NCBI GenBank assembly: GCA_026874595.1
Contig: CM049306.1
Span: forward strand, 11,119,019-11,183,018
DNA from: Sipunculus nudus
Lineage: Eukaryota > Annelida > Sipuncula > Golfingiida > Sipunculidae
DNA length: 64,000 nt
Direction: 5' to 3'
In this document: positions 11,301 through 22,499 of the stretch, piece after piece
Position numbering within the stretch: the stretch's first letter is position 1
How the letters are laid out: the number at the start of each line of letters is the position of its first letter
Notes under the pieces: model-generated
Told to the model about the DNA's origin: nothing
The model's database searches: none
Seen by the model: the letters and a program-made list of their open reading frames with translations, nothing else
Translations under genes and position numbers: made by a program

Positions 11301-14300
11301 TAAGACACTCAAACGTTATACATGTACAGTTATGCCACCCAGGGACAGCAGTAGTGGCCATGCCTTTACCTGTGCGGAATATATGCAATTTAAAAACCTT
11401 TACAGTGCTGTAAGGTGAGGCCTCCTACACTGCACTTTTATTGAATAGCACAATGCTCTTGAGCTCAGAAAAAGTTTTTACATCTAACTGCTTGTATCTT
11501 GAATTTGCCACTTATTTTAATCTTTTTTTTTTATTTCAGGAATTCTGCTCATCATACTGCTCTTCCTAAAACACACATACCTTGTCACAATAGTGCCTCA
11601 GTCTTTCTATAGTCACTCCATGAATTTAATTGCAAGACCCGAATTAAATTGCAATCTATTGTTACCCTCCAAATCAATTCATTTCTAAGGACTGCCTTTA
11701 ATTAAACTCATATTTGTGAAGTATTAGATCATTCCCAAGTGTAAAACAACAAAGGAATTCGTGCTTCAGTTATCATTAACAAATATTTTCACTTCTGTCT
11801 GCAAATGAGATAAAAAAAATTTTTTAGCTCAGCTGACTGAAAGTCATCTGAGCTATATATAGCAGTCACTCATTGTGTGCTTCCATCAAAATAGCAAATT
11901 TGCAAATATGCTAGGGTTTTATTAAAATATTCTCATTATCAATTTCAGCTGAGCATCATGACCCACAGGTCACTTGTATTTCTGTTGCAGATGGAATGAA
12001 TGCTAAGTCTGCTGACTACTTCTGGATTTTCTACACATGGGATAGTGCTGGGAAGTCTCACTGTGAAGATGGTTGAAATTGTATGGATTTCTTTTATTGT
12101 AGAACTGGATCTCTTATGGGTACAGCCTGACAGACAAGAAAGAAGATGCATGGGCTAACAACCTGGTCATGTTTGTAATCATAACAGTGGGTCTGTGTTG
12201 GGGCAGCTTCATTGTAGCATACATGCCAGACCACAAGTGAGTCCATCTGAACACCATATCGTTTTCAAGATACAACACTGTGTAATTTATCATGCAGCAA
12301 TAACATTATAAAAATCTGATCATAAGATATAAAATAGGGGGTTTTAAATTAATGAAGAAACATTAATGTGAAATAATTCTGATGTAAGTATATTTCACCC
12401 ATGCTCTTATGACAGGTTCCTGTCCAGGACTCTGGGTTCTAAATTTTACTACATAGACTGTTTTTTATTGATTTCCTTGGTTCCCACAACATTCTTCCTC
12501 TGTGAAACAGTCATTTCCACTTTCTTATAAGATGTGTTTTTTAGCTCAGCTGACCGTAAGTCAACTAAGGTATGGCAATGGTGCTTTGTCTGTCCGGTAG
12601 TCCGGCTGGGCGTTAGCAGGGCACTAATCAAAACTGCTGGTCTTAGAAACTTCTAAGTGAAGATCCAAGGAGGTAATTTAAAAATCTCCTTGGAAACCTG
12701 AAATTAGGTCACTGCGACCTATATCCTGTGAGCTATGAGGCTTGAAAGTACCACCCCCCCCCCCCCACCCCCCAGAATAATAAAAAAATTGATCCAGAAC
12801 CTCCAGTATCTTGATAATTAATGCATGGATTGTCATGAATCTTGCCTTGAATATTGACCATGGCTAGTTTTGACAGTGGTGGTGCCATCTGTATTTTTTG
12901 GTATTTTAAAAAATATTTTCTATTTTTTTTTACTAAAAAATGACAACAATCATGTAAGTTTCTCAGCTGTGATTACATTAGTGTCCCAAAACCTGGTGTG
13001 TTTATTGATCACAAGTGGATGCCCTATAGTAATCACCCTGTCTGTCCGTCTGTTTTTCTGTCTGTCTGTCTGTCCATCTGTTTATCCACACAATTTTGTT
13101 TCCAGATGATAACTCAAAGTTGTATGAACACATGGATTTCAAACCTTACTTACATATGGCCCACCACTTAAGCAAGAACCTATATGATTTTGGGGTCATG
13201 AGGTCAGAGGTCAAGGTCACAGGACTCACTTATTTGAAAAGATTATGGCTGCATTAAGCTAAGCTTTTCATCCCAAACTTTCCATTTTGCGCATTTAGCT
13301 GACTTGCCAGAATAGGGAGAGCATAAATGAATTTAAGGTCACTAGGTCAAAGGTCAAGGTCACAGGGCCCACCGATTCACAAATTAATTTATGGATGGTA
13401 ATTCTGCTTTGGATAGACAGATGCTTCAAACTTGATTTAAGAATGACCCACAACTTAAGCAAATTCATTTTGATTTTCAGGGTCCAGAGATAAAAGTTGA
13501 AGGTCACAGGAGCCACATCTTTGAAAAGATCATGGATCCACTGTAAATCAAATCTTTCATCCTAAATTTTCCATCTTTCACACATGGCTTACTTGCCCAA
13601 AGTGAGAAAATCTGAAGATTTTGAGGTTACCTGGTCAGAGGTCAAGGTCACTTTTAAAAAGATTGTTACAGTAATCTAAATGCTGCAAGTTCAAGGTTAA
13701 GAAGTTCTAAGTTTTTTTGGTTACAAGGTCATTGGTTAATGTCACAGGACTGTCATTCTGAAAAATTCTTTAAAAAAATTATCCTTATAGACAAATTCAG
13801 CTGAGCATCAAGACTCATGGGTCCTTAGTTACCCCTTGGCCTCTCAGTACATGGGGTGAAACTACCAATTTTGCTTTTTATCCTGTCTTGCACAACATTA
13901 CGATCATAAGATAATCAGCATATAATCTGATGGTTAGAGTCCTGGTATCAGTATCACTGGCTTGGCAGGTGCCAACCCTCCCGTATAATGTGGGAGCCTC
14001 CAGAATCAGAAAACTTCAATGGCAATGACAGCTAAACTGAAAACTCCCTTGGGGGGGGGGGGGGGGAGACATATAATGTTTGTTTTGTTGAGTCCATAGT
14101 CATCATCTGTGTCATTTCTTGTGAACGTGATAACCACTCAGTATTGTTCAAGAAATTTGAAATTTAAGTTATTTCTACAGATATCTCAAAGGAGTTAAAA
14201 AAACGTGACCTTTACCACCTTTATAAAGGTTAAATAGGCAGAGATATTAATTTTTTCCCCATAATTTTTTAGCTCAGCTGAGGTGAAGTCAACTGAGCAG

Positions 14301-16085
14301 CAGTGATGGTCGTTTGTCTGTCAGCTGTCTGTTGTCCGTTCTTTTAAACTTGCAAGTTTTGAAACCATTGAACTTACTTATATGCATACAGTTAGATGTC
14401 CTTAGAATCTCCTACTATAATGAAAATTGGGTCACCATGACTTCATTCCTTTGAGATATTAAGAAAAATCATCAATTTTCCATTAAAAACCCATTTTTAC
14501 ACTTCAATACTGCTTTATATCAAAACCACTGATCTGTTTTTGATCATATTTGATATGAAAATTCCTCTATATATTTCCTGTGTACATACCAGAAGTTAGG
14601 TCAATTTGTTTGTAATTTCTTGAAGTTATGGGCCTGAACATAATGCAGTTTGTAAAAATCGAGAAAGGTATTTACTCACTCAACAAGAGAATTGTTGAAG
14701 CTAGAGACTTTTTTTTTCAGGGATATAACTTTATTTAATCAAGATTCAACTGTAAATTAGATCTGAATTTAGCAAATGATTGAAGTTATTAGCATTAATA
14801 TAAAATCAGTACCTAAAAATCAAGCACATTTTTTCCTGTAAATTCAGAATTCTTGTTTTGCAAATTTATAAAATATATATTTTTGTGGTAAAAATAATAC
14901 ATGTGTATGCATAATTTATTGCTATCTGACAAAATTGGGGATAAATATTGAGGCAATTTTGAATCGTGGATCAACATATATTCAGATGCATATGTATAAA
15001 ATTTATAAACATGAAAAAAAAATTGATGTTATGAAAAGAATGAGGATCTTATGCAAACGTTTTTTCATTATTTCCTGCCTCAGCAGAATATGAAATAAAA
15101 TGATTGGCTTTGATCTTCAATCTTTCTGTCTGTTTTTAAATATTTAATAGTTTGAATAAACTTTACCTCCTGCATGAATTTTGCCTTAAATTTCATATCC
15201 TGTGTGTGTATATGCAGAGGTGTTATAACTCACCATTTATCCCCTCAGCCCCTCATCATCTTGAAGGTCAAATCAGCAGAAATAGAAAAATGTTGATAAC
15301 ACCATAACTTTTGAGCCACGCAGTATTTTTTGGTGATATTTAATAAGTGAAAAGTTTCTACCAAATCTGGTGACATTGACCTTCATCCTAAAGGTGTAAT
15401 TTTCAGAAATCTAGGAATTTTGTGAACCCCAACATTTTGAAGTTGTCCATATTTTTTTTTTTGAATATGGGGATGGGAAGCCCATTGTGAGAAGAGACAT
15501 ATCTGTGTGTGCCACTCATTTGAGTTTTTATATAAATTTTCCACCTGGTCCTTGACAGCCCTACCCCACACAGTTACTTATTTTGAATTTACACAAATGT
15601 TTTCTTTTACCCCTATGGGGAACCCTGTCTTCTTCTACTGTCATCAAAAGGGCCTCTTCAGCTTAAGAAACATTTTCTTATTTAAAGTTTCAGGTCTTTG
15701 AAAAACCCATATTTAATTTTCTTAAGAGAGCTAAGAGGTTCATGCCTGCAGCACTTTTTTCTGCTCTCTACTTATCTTTACCCATTTGATCACAAAGTAA
15801 AGTTTCCAATCACATCATGATCTTTTCCTATTGTGCAACTTGAAGCTTACAGATTAAACAAAGGTAAAAATGTAAGGTTGTATATATATGTGACAGGTAA
15901 GCTGTGTTTTTATATGTTTACTTACACTTTTTAGGATGAGAGACTGGGCGCAGCGAGAAGCCTTTTTGGAGCTGGCAAGACGTGAGAAGGAAGGTTTACC
16001 ACTTATTGACAGGAATTTGATTGATCCAGCAAAAATAGACCTGCCCCCTGATGAGGAGCTGGCTGATGATGAAATCATCATCTAA
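8150..16085 (+). CDS. NDUFB11: NADH dehydrogenase 1 beta subcomplex subunit 11 (NDUFB11/ESSS), whole gene span, three exons
   Basis: Joined exons 8150-8386, 12103-12236 and 15935-16085 give 522 nt, 173 residues, in frame across both GT-AG introns (3,716 and 3,698 bp). NDUFB11 is an accessory single-pass subunit of mitochondrial complex I in the membrane-arm P module. The product shows an Arg-rich targeting presequence, a transmembrane helix (NNLVMFVIITVGLCWGSFIV) and the conserved C-terminal tail (MRDWAQREAFLELARREKEG ... DPAKIDLPPDEE). The tail parallels the vertebrate protein's KEWSRREAERLVKYREANG and DPSKIQLPEDE. Starting at the second methionine (8198) gives 157 residues, close to the human 153, and a better presequence (MASLLRNIARQG). 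I therefore favour 8198 as the start. Both introns are packed with transposable elements. Confidence 0.93.
9445..9921 (+). mobile_element. Helentron-like element, GGCGGGGGCAT family, partial copy 1
   Basis: Lies in NDUFB11 intron 1. It contains two units of the ~180-bp core repeat ('cacaatgcctgcagatattggcctgatttttggtgtg'). The 3' end reads GGCGGGGGCATTCGTGTCGTCCTGACACATCTCG then T. The hairpin GTGTCG..TGACAC precedes CTCG, a variant of the CTAG end seen in other copies. The 5' end ('gtggctggggcatatag') is diverged. Confidence 0.7.
9922..10770. other. NDUFB11 intron 1 filler, nothing recognised
   Basis: Very AT-rich sequence with no domain-bearing ORF and no repeat that I can tie to other copies in the window. 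Confidence 0.4.
10771..11438. mobile_element. Non-autonomous DNA transposon with 26-bp terminal inverted repeats
   Basis: The left end AAAGTGCAGTATAGGAGACC plus six bases (10771-10796) matches the reverse complement of 11413-11438 at 24 of 26 positions. The 668-bp interior is more GC-rich than the flanks and includes a 77-codon open frame (10996-11229) that I do not recognise. No transposase motif is visible. It lies in NDUFB11 intron 1. No clear target-site duplication was found. Confidence 0.7.
11821..11976 (+). mobile_element. Miniature Helentron-like element, both ends present (156 bp)
   Basis: The 5' end is TTTTTAGCTCAGCTGACTGA with its partner CATCTGAGCT. The 3' end is AGCTGAGCATCATGACCC then ACAGGTCACTTGT. 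Almost all of the core is deleted. It sits about 126 bp upstream of NDUFB11 exon 2, so its 3' hairpin is close to the branch-point zone. Confidence 0.75.
12103..12236 (+). CDS. NDUFB11: NDUFB11 exon 2 (transmembrane segment)
   Basis: The acceptor is TTTTATTGTAG at 12092-12102 and the donor is AA|GTGAGT at 12237. The exon encodes NWISYGYSLTDKKEDAWANN, then the hydrophobic helix, then FIVAYMPDHK. YMPD matches the family's YLPD motif after the helix. It ends in phase 2. A Helentron-like element ends only about 126 bp upstream (11976). Confidence 0.92.
12537..13830 (+). mobile_element. Full-length Helentron-like element with nuclear-receptor-like core repeats
   Basis: The 5' end TTTTTTAGCTCAGCTGACC is at 12537. 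The 3' end AGCTGAGCATCAAGACTC then ATGGGTCCTTAGTT is near 13798-13830. The core carries degenerate repeats of about 130-150 bp and about 250-300 bp that include AGGTCA(A/G)AGGTCAAGGTCA (13201-13219, 13344-13362, 13632-13650). A C-run interrupted by one A lies near 12752-12773 and a (CTGT)n tract near 13039-13080. It fills part of NDUFB11 intron 2. Related core sequence recurs at 25140-26560. Confidence 0.75.
14051..14066 (+). repeat. G16 homopolymer
   Basis: An uninterrupted run of 16 G on the + strand within NDUFB11 intron 2. It is likely polymorphic and error-prone in sequencing. Confidence 0.85.
15935..16085 (+). CDS. NDUFB11: NDUFB11 exon 3 (C terminus)
   Basis: The acceptor is ACTTTTTAG at 15926-15934. 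The first base completes the Lys codon split by the intron. The exon encodes MRDWAQREAFLELARREKEG, LPLIDRNLIDPAKIDLPPDE and ELADDEIII, and stops with TAA at 16083-16085. The DWAQREA and DPAKIDLP words are the conserved C-terminal signature. Confidence 0.94.
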
Positions 16086-16362
16086 ATAACTCCATCATTT
16101 ACTGAATACTGGAACAGTAAAGTGAAAATGTGTGAAACTGCATCAAGTGAAATATTAAAAATAATTGACTCCCCTAGCAGTTTGTTTGTACAAACATGGT
16201 TTTCATTAGAACAAAATACGAGAAAGTTGTATAGTTTGATCTTAAATGGAGAATCATATTTCTGCTTGTGATGTGAGAGTGAAGAAACAGCTTCGGACAG
16301 GCATTGGAGGCTAACATCAGTGATCTGGTGACTCTTTTAAACCATCTGTGTTAACAGTGTGG

Positions 16363-16368
16363 AATAAA
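16363..16368 (+). terminator. NDUFB11 polyadenylation signal (AATAAA)
   Basis: A canonical AATAAA lies about 280 nt after the stop codon in a non-repetitive 3' UTR. It is the first canonical hexamer seen downstream of the stop. Confidence 0.7.
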
Positions 16369-16664
16369 AATATTATTTATCAATCCTTGTTTGCCGAGTG
16401 ATATTAAATCCAGAAAGGGGAAGGAATGGTACCCCATGCTTGTGGTCCTTTGAAGCAAACTAAGACTCTGCGGGATAAAATTATATAAATGACATCAATC
16501 CTCTTCCCCATATCCCAGGATTTTATCCAATTCTTACATAATTTTAAACACCATCACCTCCTTATACAGCTTATATTACCACACAAAACAAGCATTTTCT
16601 CTTCCAAATCATATTTTGTGATCATATATAACAGCTGAACGCCGTGACCCATGGGTCCCTTGTT

Positions 16665-19326
16665 TTGGCATTTCATTCACAAAATTTGATAACATTATTA
16701 CATTTCAGTAAATCATTACAATATTGTTCTTATTGGTCAAAACATTTATGCTTGTGTCACAGTTACAGCTGAAAGGTTATATTTTATAAGCACATGCACC
16801 CATGAAGTTTACAGAATGCCACAAATAGAGTTTTAACTGCTCAGGATTAATAGAGTATTGGAATGAATGAGTGATGAATGAATACACAAAGCTGGATCAG
16901 AATTAACTGGCAAGAAATCTATTGATTAGCAGAATTAAATCCTTATCCCAGAATATTAAAAAATCATACCAATACAATTTTCAGCTCCCAAAAATATAAA
17001 AAATTGGCTAAAATACACTTAAATCAGACTAGTTGTCAGGTCTGCCATGACCAGTACTGTGGAGATGCACACCCTTGTGGTCAAGACTCTGGATAGGAGT
17101 CTCAGTCAAATGTATTAAATAGAATGAACCCAATCCTGGATGAATGAGACTGGGCGGTGAAAGTGGCGATGAAACAAGTGAACATACAAGAGTATTAACC
17201 ATGCTTCTTATCAAATAGTAAGTGAGCTGCTTTATCATAAAGATCGTGGAGATTTCCCCCAGGTATGTATAAAGCTCTTTAATTGAAAACTCAATATATG
17301 CTAGGCGAGTACACAAAAGTATTTTCGCAAGACTTATAATTTAACTTGAAATATAATACTACAGATATTATTAATAAAGCTATTGAGAAGATCTGTTCAA
17401 AGGAAATAATTATCTGGGAACAAACTAGGGGAATAAAATGTGTGAAAAATACATGATGAGAACAATTTGAATCTTGATAATAGTTTACCCAAATATCGTA
17501 TAAGGGTAACAGATTACAGGCTTTTATTGTTTTTTAGCTCAGCTGACTATAAGTCATTTTATGAAACATAACGAACATAATGGACTTTGTAAGAAAAACA
17601 GGAAAAATATTTACTCGCTTAACATGAAAATTTTGAAACTAGAGACTATTTTCCCAAGTATATAACTTTGTTTAATTAAGATTCAATTGTTTACCCAAAA
17701 TTAGATCTGAATTTTGTAAATTTTTTAAAGTAATTTGCATATAAATGAAATCAGTACCTTAAATTTTACCCAACTTTGACCATGGCATGTTATTTTCCTG
17801 TAATTACTATTGATTTAATTTTTACAGCATGTAAACATAAATACTTAATCTGAAATTTGAAAATAAAAGGTTGAAATTATTGATTTTTTTTTAGGCTCTA
17901 TTGAAGTCAGTTGCTTTGTCCAGATGCAGGGTCCCACTCCAGGTCACTGGAAGTCAGCTATGCCAGGGTTTCTGATTTGTTACAGTCACTGGGGTAGATC
18001 TCCTGCTGTGACAGGTGTACAGGCATTCTCATATCACCACCCCAATCAACCCCCCCCCCATCCCCCCTTCTCTGCAAACCCAACCCACCAATTATTATGC
18101 AGTAATTGTTATTGTTTATACTGTATCTCCTTAATTGAAATGCTGTTTCAACTCCAATATACCAAAACTTTCCTTGAAAAAGTAATCTGAGGTGTAATCC
18201 AGAAGATGCCATGTTGTGTTAATGTAGCATTTTTAAAGAAATCAATTTTCTTTTAAATGATTTTAACAAATATAATTAAACCCATCAGTATGCTTAAATT
18301 TATAAATATGAAGCAAATTATGGATAAATAAAGGCAAAATTTAAACTTGTGAAATCTGAATCAAGTATTTTTTTTAGATATTTATTGTTTTGCAAATTAT
18401 TTTTGTGGAAAAAAATAAATAAACATTTGTATGCATGATGTAGTATTGTCTGACAAGATTGAGATTTATGATCCTGCAATTTAGAATTATGAATCAAGTT
18501 TTATATTCAGATATATATGTTATATTGGAAATGTATAGAAATATAAACTTATAATAAAAAATTGATTTGATAAAAAATGAGGATCTAATGCAAACATTTG
18601 TTCATTATTTTCATTCCTCAGCAGAATTGGAGATCAGTCTGTATGTAAATGCAGAAGTGTTGTTAATCCCACCATCTCCCCCCCCCCCCCCCCCCCCCCC
18701 CCCTTTGCCACCATTGATTCCTGTGCACTGGGACATTAGTTTTTATTGCAAATGTGTAAAATTTATTTAATTGAAAAAATAATAGGATTAAAAAAAAAAA
18801 AGATCTTATTGAAACATATTCTTGCCTTAGGAGAATGGGACATAAAGTGATCAGCTCTGTCCATCATCTCTCCATTATCATTAAATATATATTAATTATG
18901 AAATTTTTGCTATAAGGACTGTTGAAATAACTTTCACATGCTTTATGTGTTTGGAATTAAGCTATTTAAGTCTGAAATTTGAAACAATTATATATTCAGT
19001 TGTGTATTATTGCTGATGTTAAACTTTAAACAAATTTGATATAATAAATAAAATAATAAATAATTGAAACTTCATATATTATCAGCTTTGTTTGTCTACC
19101 AGTCTGTCTGTCCTTTTTTAGTATTAAGTAATTATGAATAAACTTTTTTATATTGTAAGCATTGTTTAATTAAGTGAAAATCCTATGTATATACACTATA
19201 ATAATATAGATATGTTGTAACTCCCACCATTCCACACACACGCACCCCCCCCCCCCCCACCAATTCCTTCTGTGGACTGGGGACATTAGTTATATTTCAA
19301 CTGTATACATTTTTAATAAAATAAAA
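16665..19326. repeat. AT-rich repeat-derived DNA with homopolymer C tracts
   Basis: A TTTTTAGCTCAGCTGAC 5' end occurs at about 17531. Body sequence in two tandem-like blocks (about 18560-18780 and 19080-19300) shares a C-run followed by a CACCA...CTGTG(C/G)ACTGGG word and 'acattagtt'. C26 is at 18678-18703 and another C-run near 19247-19258. No gene is recognised, and the 17029-17316 (-) and 17924-18190 (+) ORFs look fortuitous. Confidence 0.55.
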
Positions 19327-19565
19327 CAAGGGACCCATAGGTCACGTCCCTCAGCTATTATATATGATAAAAACAAGGCCTACAGGCCTAATGCGAACCT
19401 GTGCAATGAGATTACACCAGGTATAATGCTTCAATGCTGGACCATTACTTTTCAAGAACATGTGTAACATGTATATGAACAATGCAAGTACTAAACACTT
19501 AGAACAAGAAACAATTAAACAAACATCACTGCTGAAATTTTGGCATGGGTGCACACAACACAAAA
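19327..19565 (-). mobile_element. Two stacked 3' ends of Helentron-like elements
   Basis: ACAAGGGACCCATAGGTC then CCTCAGCT at about 19327-19356 is the AGCTCAGCTGA family end. Immediately after comes ACAAGGCCTACAGGCCTAAT (about 19374), which has the same layout with a different palindrome (AGGCCT..AGGCCT). It resembles 37789-37830, which shares 'tatatatgataaaa'. Confidence 0.55.
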
Positions 19566-21305
19566 ACTTGAATACGAGTAGTCAACAAGCGACTACGTGT
19601 ATCTGCCAAAATCAGAGTGGGACGGGTGAAGTGAGGCATGGATTGAGTGGCAAGGGGAAACAAAGTGAGGTGTGTTGCATAATAACCTGGATGTCTGCAG
19701 CTGAAATGTGTATGTAGGTTATGCCACCTACCACAAAATCCAGAAAGCTGTCCAAGTTGTATACATATGCAAAATTTTAGGCAGATAATTCAAACCACTA
19801 CTTGTATATGAGTGATTTTATCCCACAGCAGACAAACAGAAGGATGCTGTGCAAAATTGGTGGCAGGTGGCGCCACAAATTTTTTGTATGATTAAGAGCT
19901 ATGTGAGATCTATACACATGCAACATTTCAGGGGGATATGTCAAACCAGTCCTGAGATATAAGCCTGAATGTCTGCAGCATATACATAAATGTAGGTGGC
20001 GCCACCTGCAACAAAATCCAGAAACCTATCCAAGATGTATAAACCTGCAAAATTTTAGGCAGATATGTCAAACCACTGCCGAGATATGTGTTTTTATCCA
20101 ACGGCAAACAAACAGACAGATGCTGTGCAAAAATGATTGCAGGTGGTGCCACCAGTTTTGCGTATGATAAAGAGCTATGTGAGATCTATAAACATGCAAA
20201 ATTTTTGCCCAATCTCTCAAATGGTTCCTGAGATATGAGCTTGGATGTCGGCAGCATAAATGAGAATATAGGTGGCGCCACCTGTCATAAAATCGAGAGA
20301 GCTGTCAAGAATGTATAAACCTGCAAAATTTCAGGTGGATAAATCAAAGCACTACTTGTATATGAGTGATTTTATCCCGCAGCAGACAAACAGAAGGACT
20401 GGTTGCAGGTGGCGCCACCAGTTTTGCATATGATGAAATGCTATGTAAGATCTATACACATGCAAAATTTCAGGGGGATATGTCAAACCAATCCTGAGAT
20501 ATAAGCCTGAATGTCTGCAGCGTATACATAAATGTAGGTGGCGCCACCTGCCACAAAATCCAGAAAGCTATGTAATATGTATAAACTTGCAAAATTTTAG
20601 GCAGATATGTCAAACCATTGCCGAGATATAAGTGATTTAATCCCACAGCAAACATACAGACGGACGCTGTGCAAAAATGGTTGCAGGTGGCGCCACCAGT
20701 TTTTGCGTATGATAAAGAGCTATGTGAGATCTATGAACAAGCAAAATTTTTGCCCAATTGGTCAAAAGGTTCCGTAGATATGAGCTTGGATGTCTGCAGC
20801 GTAAATGTGAATGTAGGTGGCGCCACCTGTCATAAAATTTAGAAAGCTGTCAAGGATGTATAAACCTGCAAAATTTCAGGTAGATAAGTCAAACCACTGC
20901 CGAGATATGAGTAATTTTATCCCAAGGCAGATGAACAAATGGACGCTGTGCAAAAATGGTTGCAGGTGGCACTACCATATTTAGTGTATGTTATAAAGCT
21001 ATTCAAGGGGTACATTTGTACAAAATTTTTAGCCTGATTGGTCAAACAGTTCCCGAGATTTGTGGGTTTATGTTTGGAAACAGACGCACAAATGGACGCT
21101 GGGCAGAGTGGAAAGGTCAGAGGTCAACCAAAAAAGAGGGCGCAGCAGTTCACATGTGACCCAATCATAATTCCCAATTTAAAAAAATTCTGCCCTGTGT
21201 TTACGGAGGAGTTCTCGGGGAAACCTATGCGGCAGTGGCGGTCACAGCAGCAGCGGCGTCCGACTGAAAACAGTATCCACAAAACTCTGTTTTGGCGGAT
21301 ACAAT
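19566..21305 (-). mobile_element. Helentron-like element, TATCCGCCAAAA family, copy 1
   Basis: The low-coordinate end is ACTTGAATACGAGTAGTC then AACAAGCGACTAC, a 7-bp stem hairpin with one mismatch, followed by subterminal TGTATCTGCCAAAA. The high-coordinate end is TTTTGGCGGATACAAT, paired locally with TATCCACAAAAC as a hairpin. The interior holds about five alternating tandem units, each with a GGTGGCGCCACC-type palindrome and phrases such as 'aaaattttaggcagatatgtcaaaccactgc'. The two-unit period is about 300 bp. Confidence 0.8.
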
Positions 21306-21640
21306 GATTGTAGCTGTCACCACCAGTCTTGTATACAACGAAGAGATATATACATATGCCCAATGTCAGACTGATATGTCAAACCCCTCCTGTGAAATAA
21401 GCAGGGCAAAAATTATTGTAGGTTGCGCCACAAGTCTTGTACACTATAAAGCTACCCGATATGTATAAACATGCCCAATTTTAGGCTGATGTATCAAATT
21501 CCTCTGTAGAAATAAGCTGGCGCATACACTGCAAAAGTCAATGTAGGTGGCACCACCTGTCTTATAAATGAGAATACCATCAAAGACGCATAGACAGGTC
21601 AAAATATCAGGCCAATACATCAAACTTCCCCAGAGTTTGA
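21306..21640. repeat. Extra core units of the TATCCGCCAAAA family
   Basis: Diverged copies of the core continue beyond the element end, with 'ttgcgccacaagtcttgta' and 'ggtggcaccacctgtctta'. This suggests an older, partly overwritten copy. Confidence 0.55.
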
Positions 21641-22110
21641 TGCACTGGGCTGACGAGGCTTAGGTGAGTTAGGTAGTTGCCTACGAGTGAACTGTGACAA
21701 ATTGCTGCCTCAAGCTACTGCACTGAGTTAACTCTTGACCTGCACCTGGCTAGACTGAGTGAACTTTTGACCTTTACTTGGCTGCACTGAGAAAACTCTT
21801 GACCTGTTGCATAATCTGACACAGTTGGCTCTCTGCCAAAGCTATAAATAGATCCAGGCTGAATTTGGTGCCAAATCTGGATCAGTGAGCAGTCTGCCAA
21901 AGCTATAAACAGAATGCAGCTACTGCACTGAGTGAACTCTTGACCTATACCTGGCTGCACTTCTTCCAATCCAGGCACTGTGCCAAAACTATTTATAGAG
22001 CTGACATCATCTTGGCTAATGGCCAACATCAAGGCACTGGCAATCTGCCAATTGTAAACCAAGTGCTTCCATCTGTACACAAAAGTGGTCCCTACTTGAA
22101 ATAACTTTGA
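21640..22110. repeat. Irregular tandem repeat (CTGCACTGAGTGAACTCTTG units)
   Basis: Words such as 'ctgcactgagtgaactcttgacct' and 'ctgccaaagctataaa' recur several times at uneven spacing. One unit contains a nested hairpin at 21851-21883. The open frame 21715-22125 (-) is a by-product of the repeats. Confidence 0.6.
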
Positions 22111-22499
22111 AATTAATTTTCCCAATACAAAATGCTTTACAGCTGACTTTTTATAAAAAAAGAAATCAGGAATCCATGTAAAATATTACAGATGAATACT
22201 GAATGCAAAATTAAAATACAGATATATCTCATTGATGGCAAATTCTTGAATTAAATTAAGTAGGGATACCAATAATTTATAATCCATGTACAGTTGTATT
22301 TATATAGCCACAGAAAGCGGAATATCCATGATGATCGAACATTGCCTGGTATGATGAATAACTTAAATCATAAATCTAATTTTTTTAAAAGCTTTTAAAA
22401 TAACTTTCTTGTCAATATTAACCAAAGATAACCTGAAATCTAAATGTCTAGTGGCATGATGTAATAGATGCTGATAAACTGGTGCAAGGCTAGATGTAA

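Larger units (their letters stand above)
14265..16664 (+). mobile_element. Two Helentron-like ends in matching orientation around NDUFB11 exon 3
   Basis: TTTTTTAGCTCAGCTGA at 14265 is a 5' end. AGCTGAACGCCGTGACCC then ATGGGTCCCTTGTT at about 16632-16664 is a 3' end. They are correctly oriented to be one element. If so, it would enclose NDUFB11 exon 3 and its polyadenylation site. More likely these are remains of two insertions, one in the intron and one just downstream of the gene. Sequence at 14290-14640 is clearly family body. Confidence 0.5.

Noticed and set aside
21715-22125. 136-codon open frame on the minus strand
   Set aside because: It lies wholly in irregular tandem repeats, with no domain, no splice context and no similarity that I recognise.
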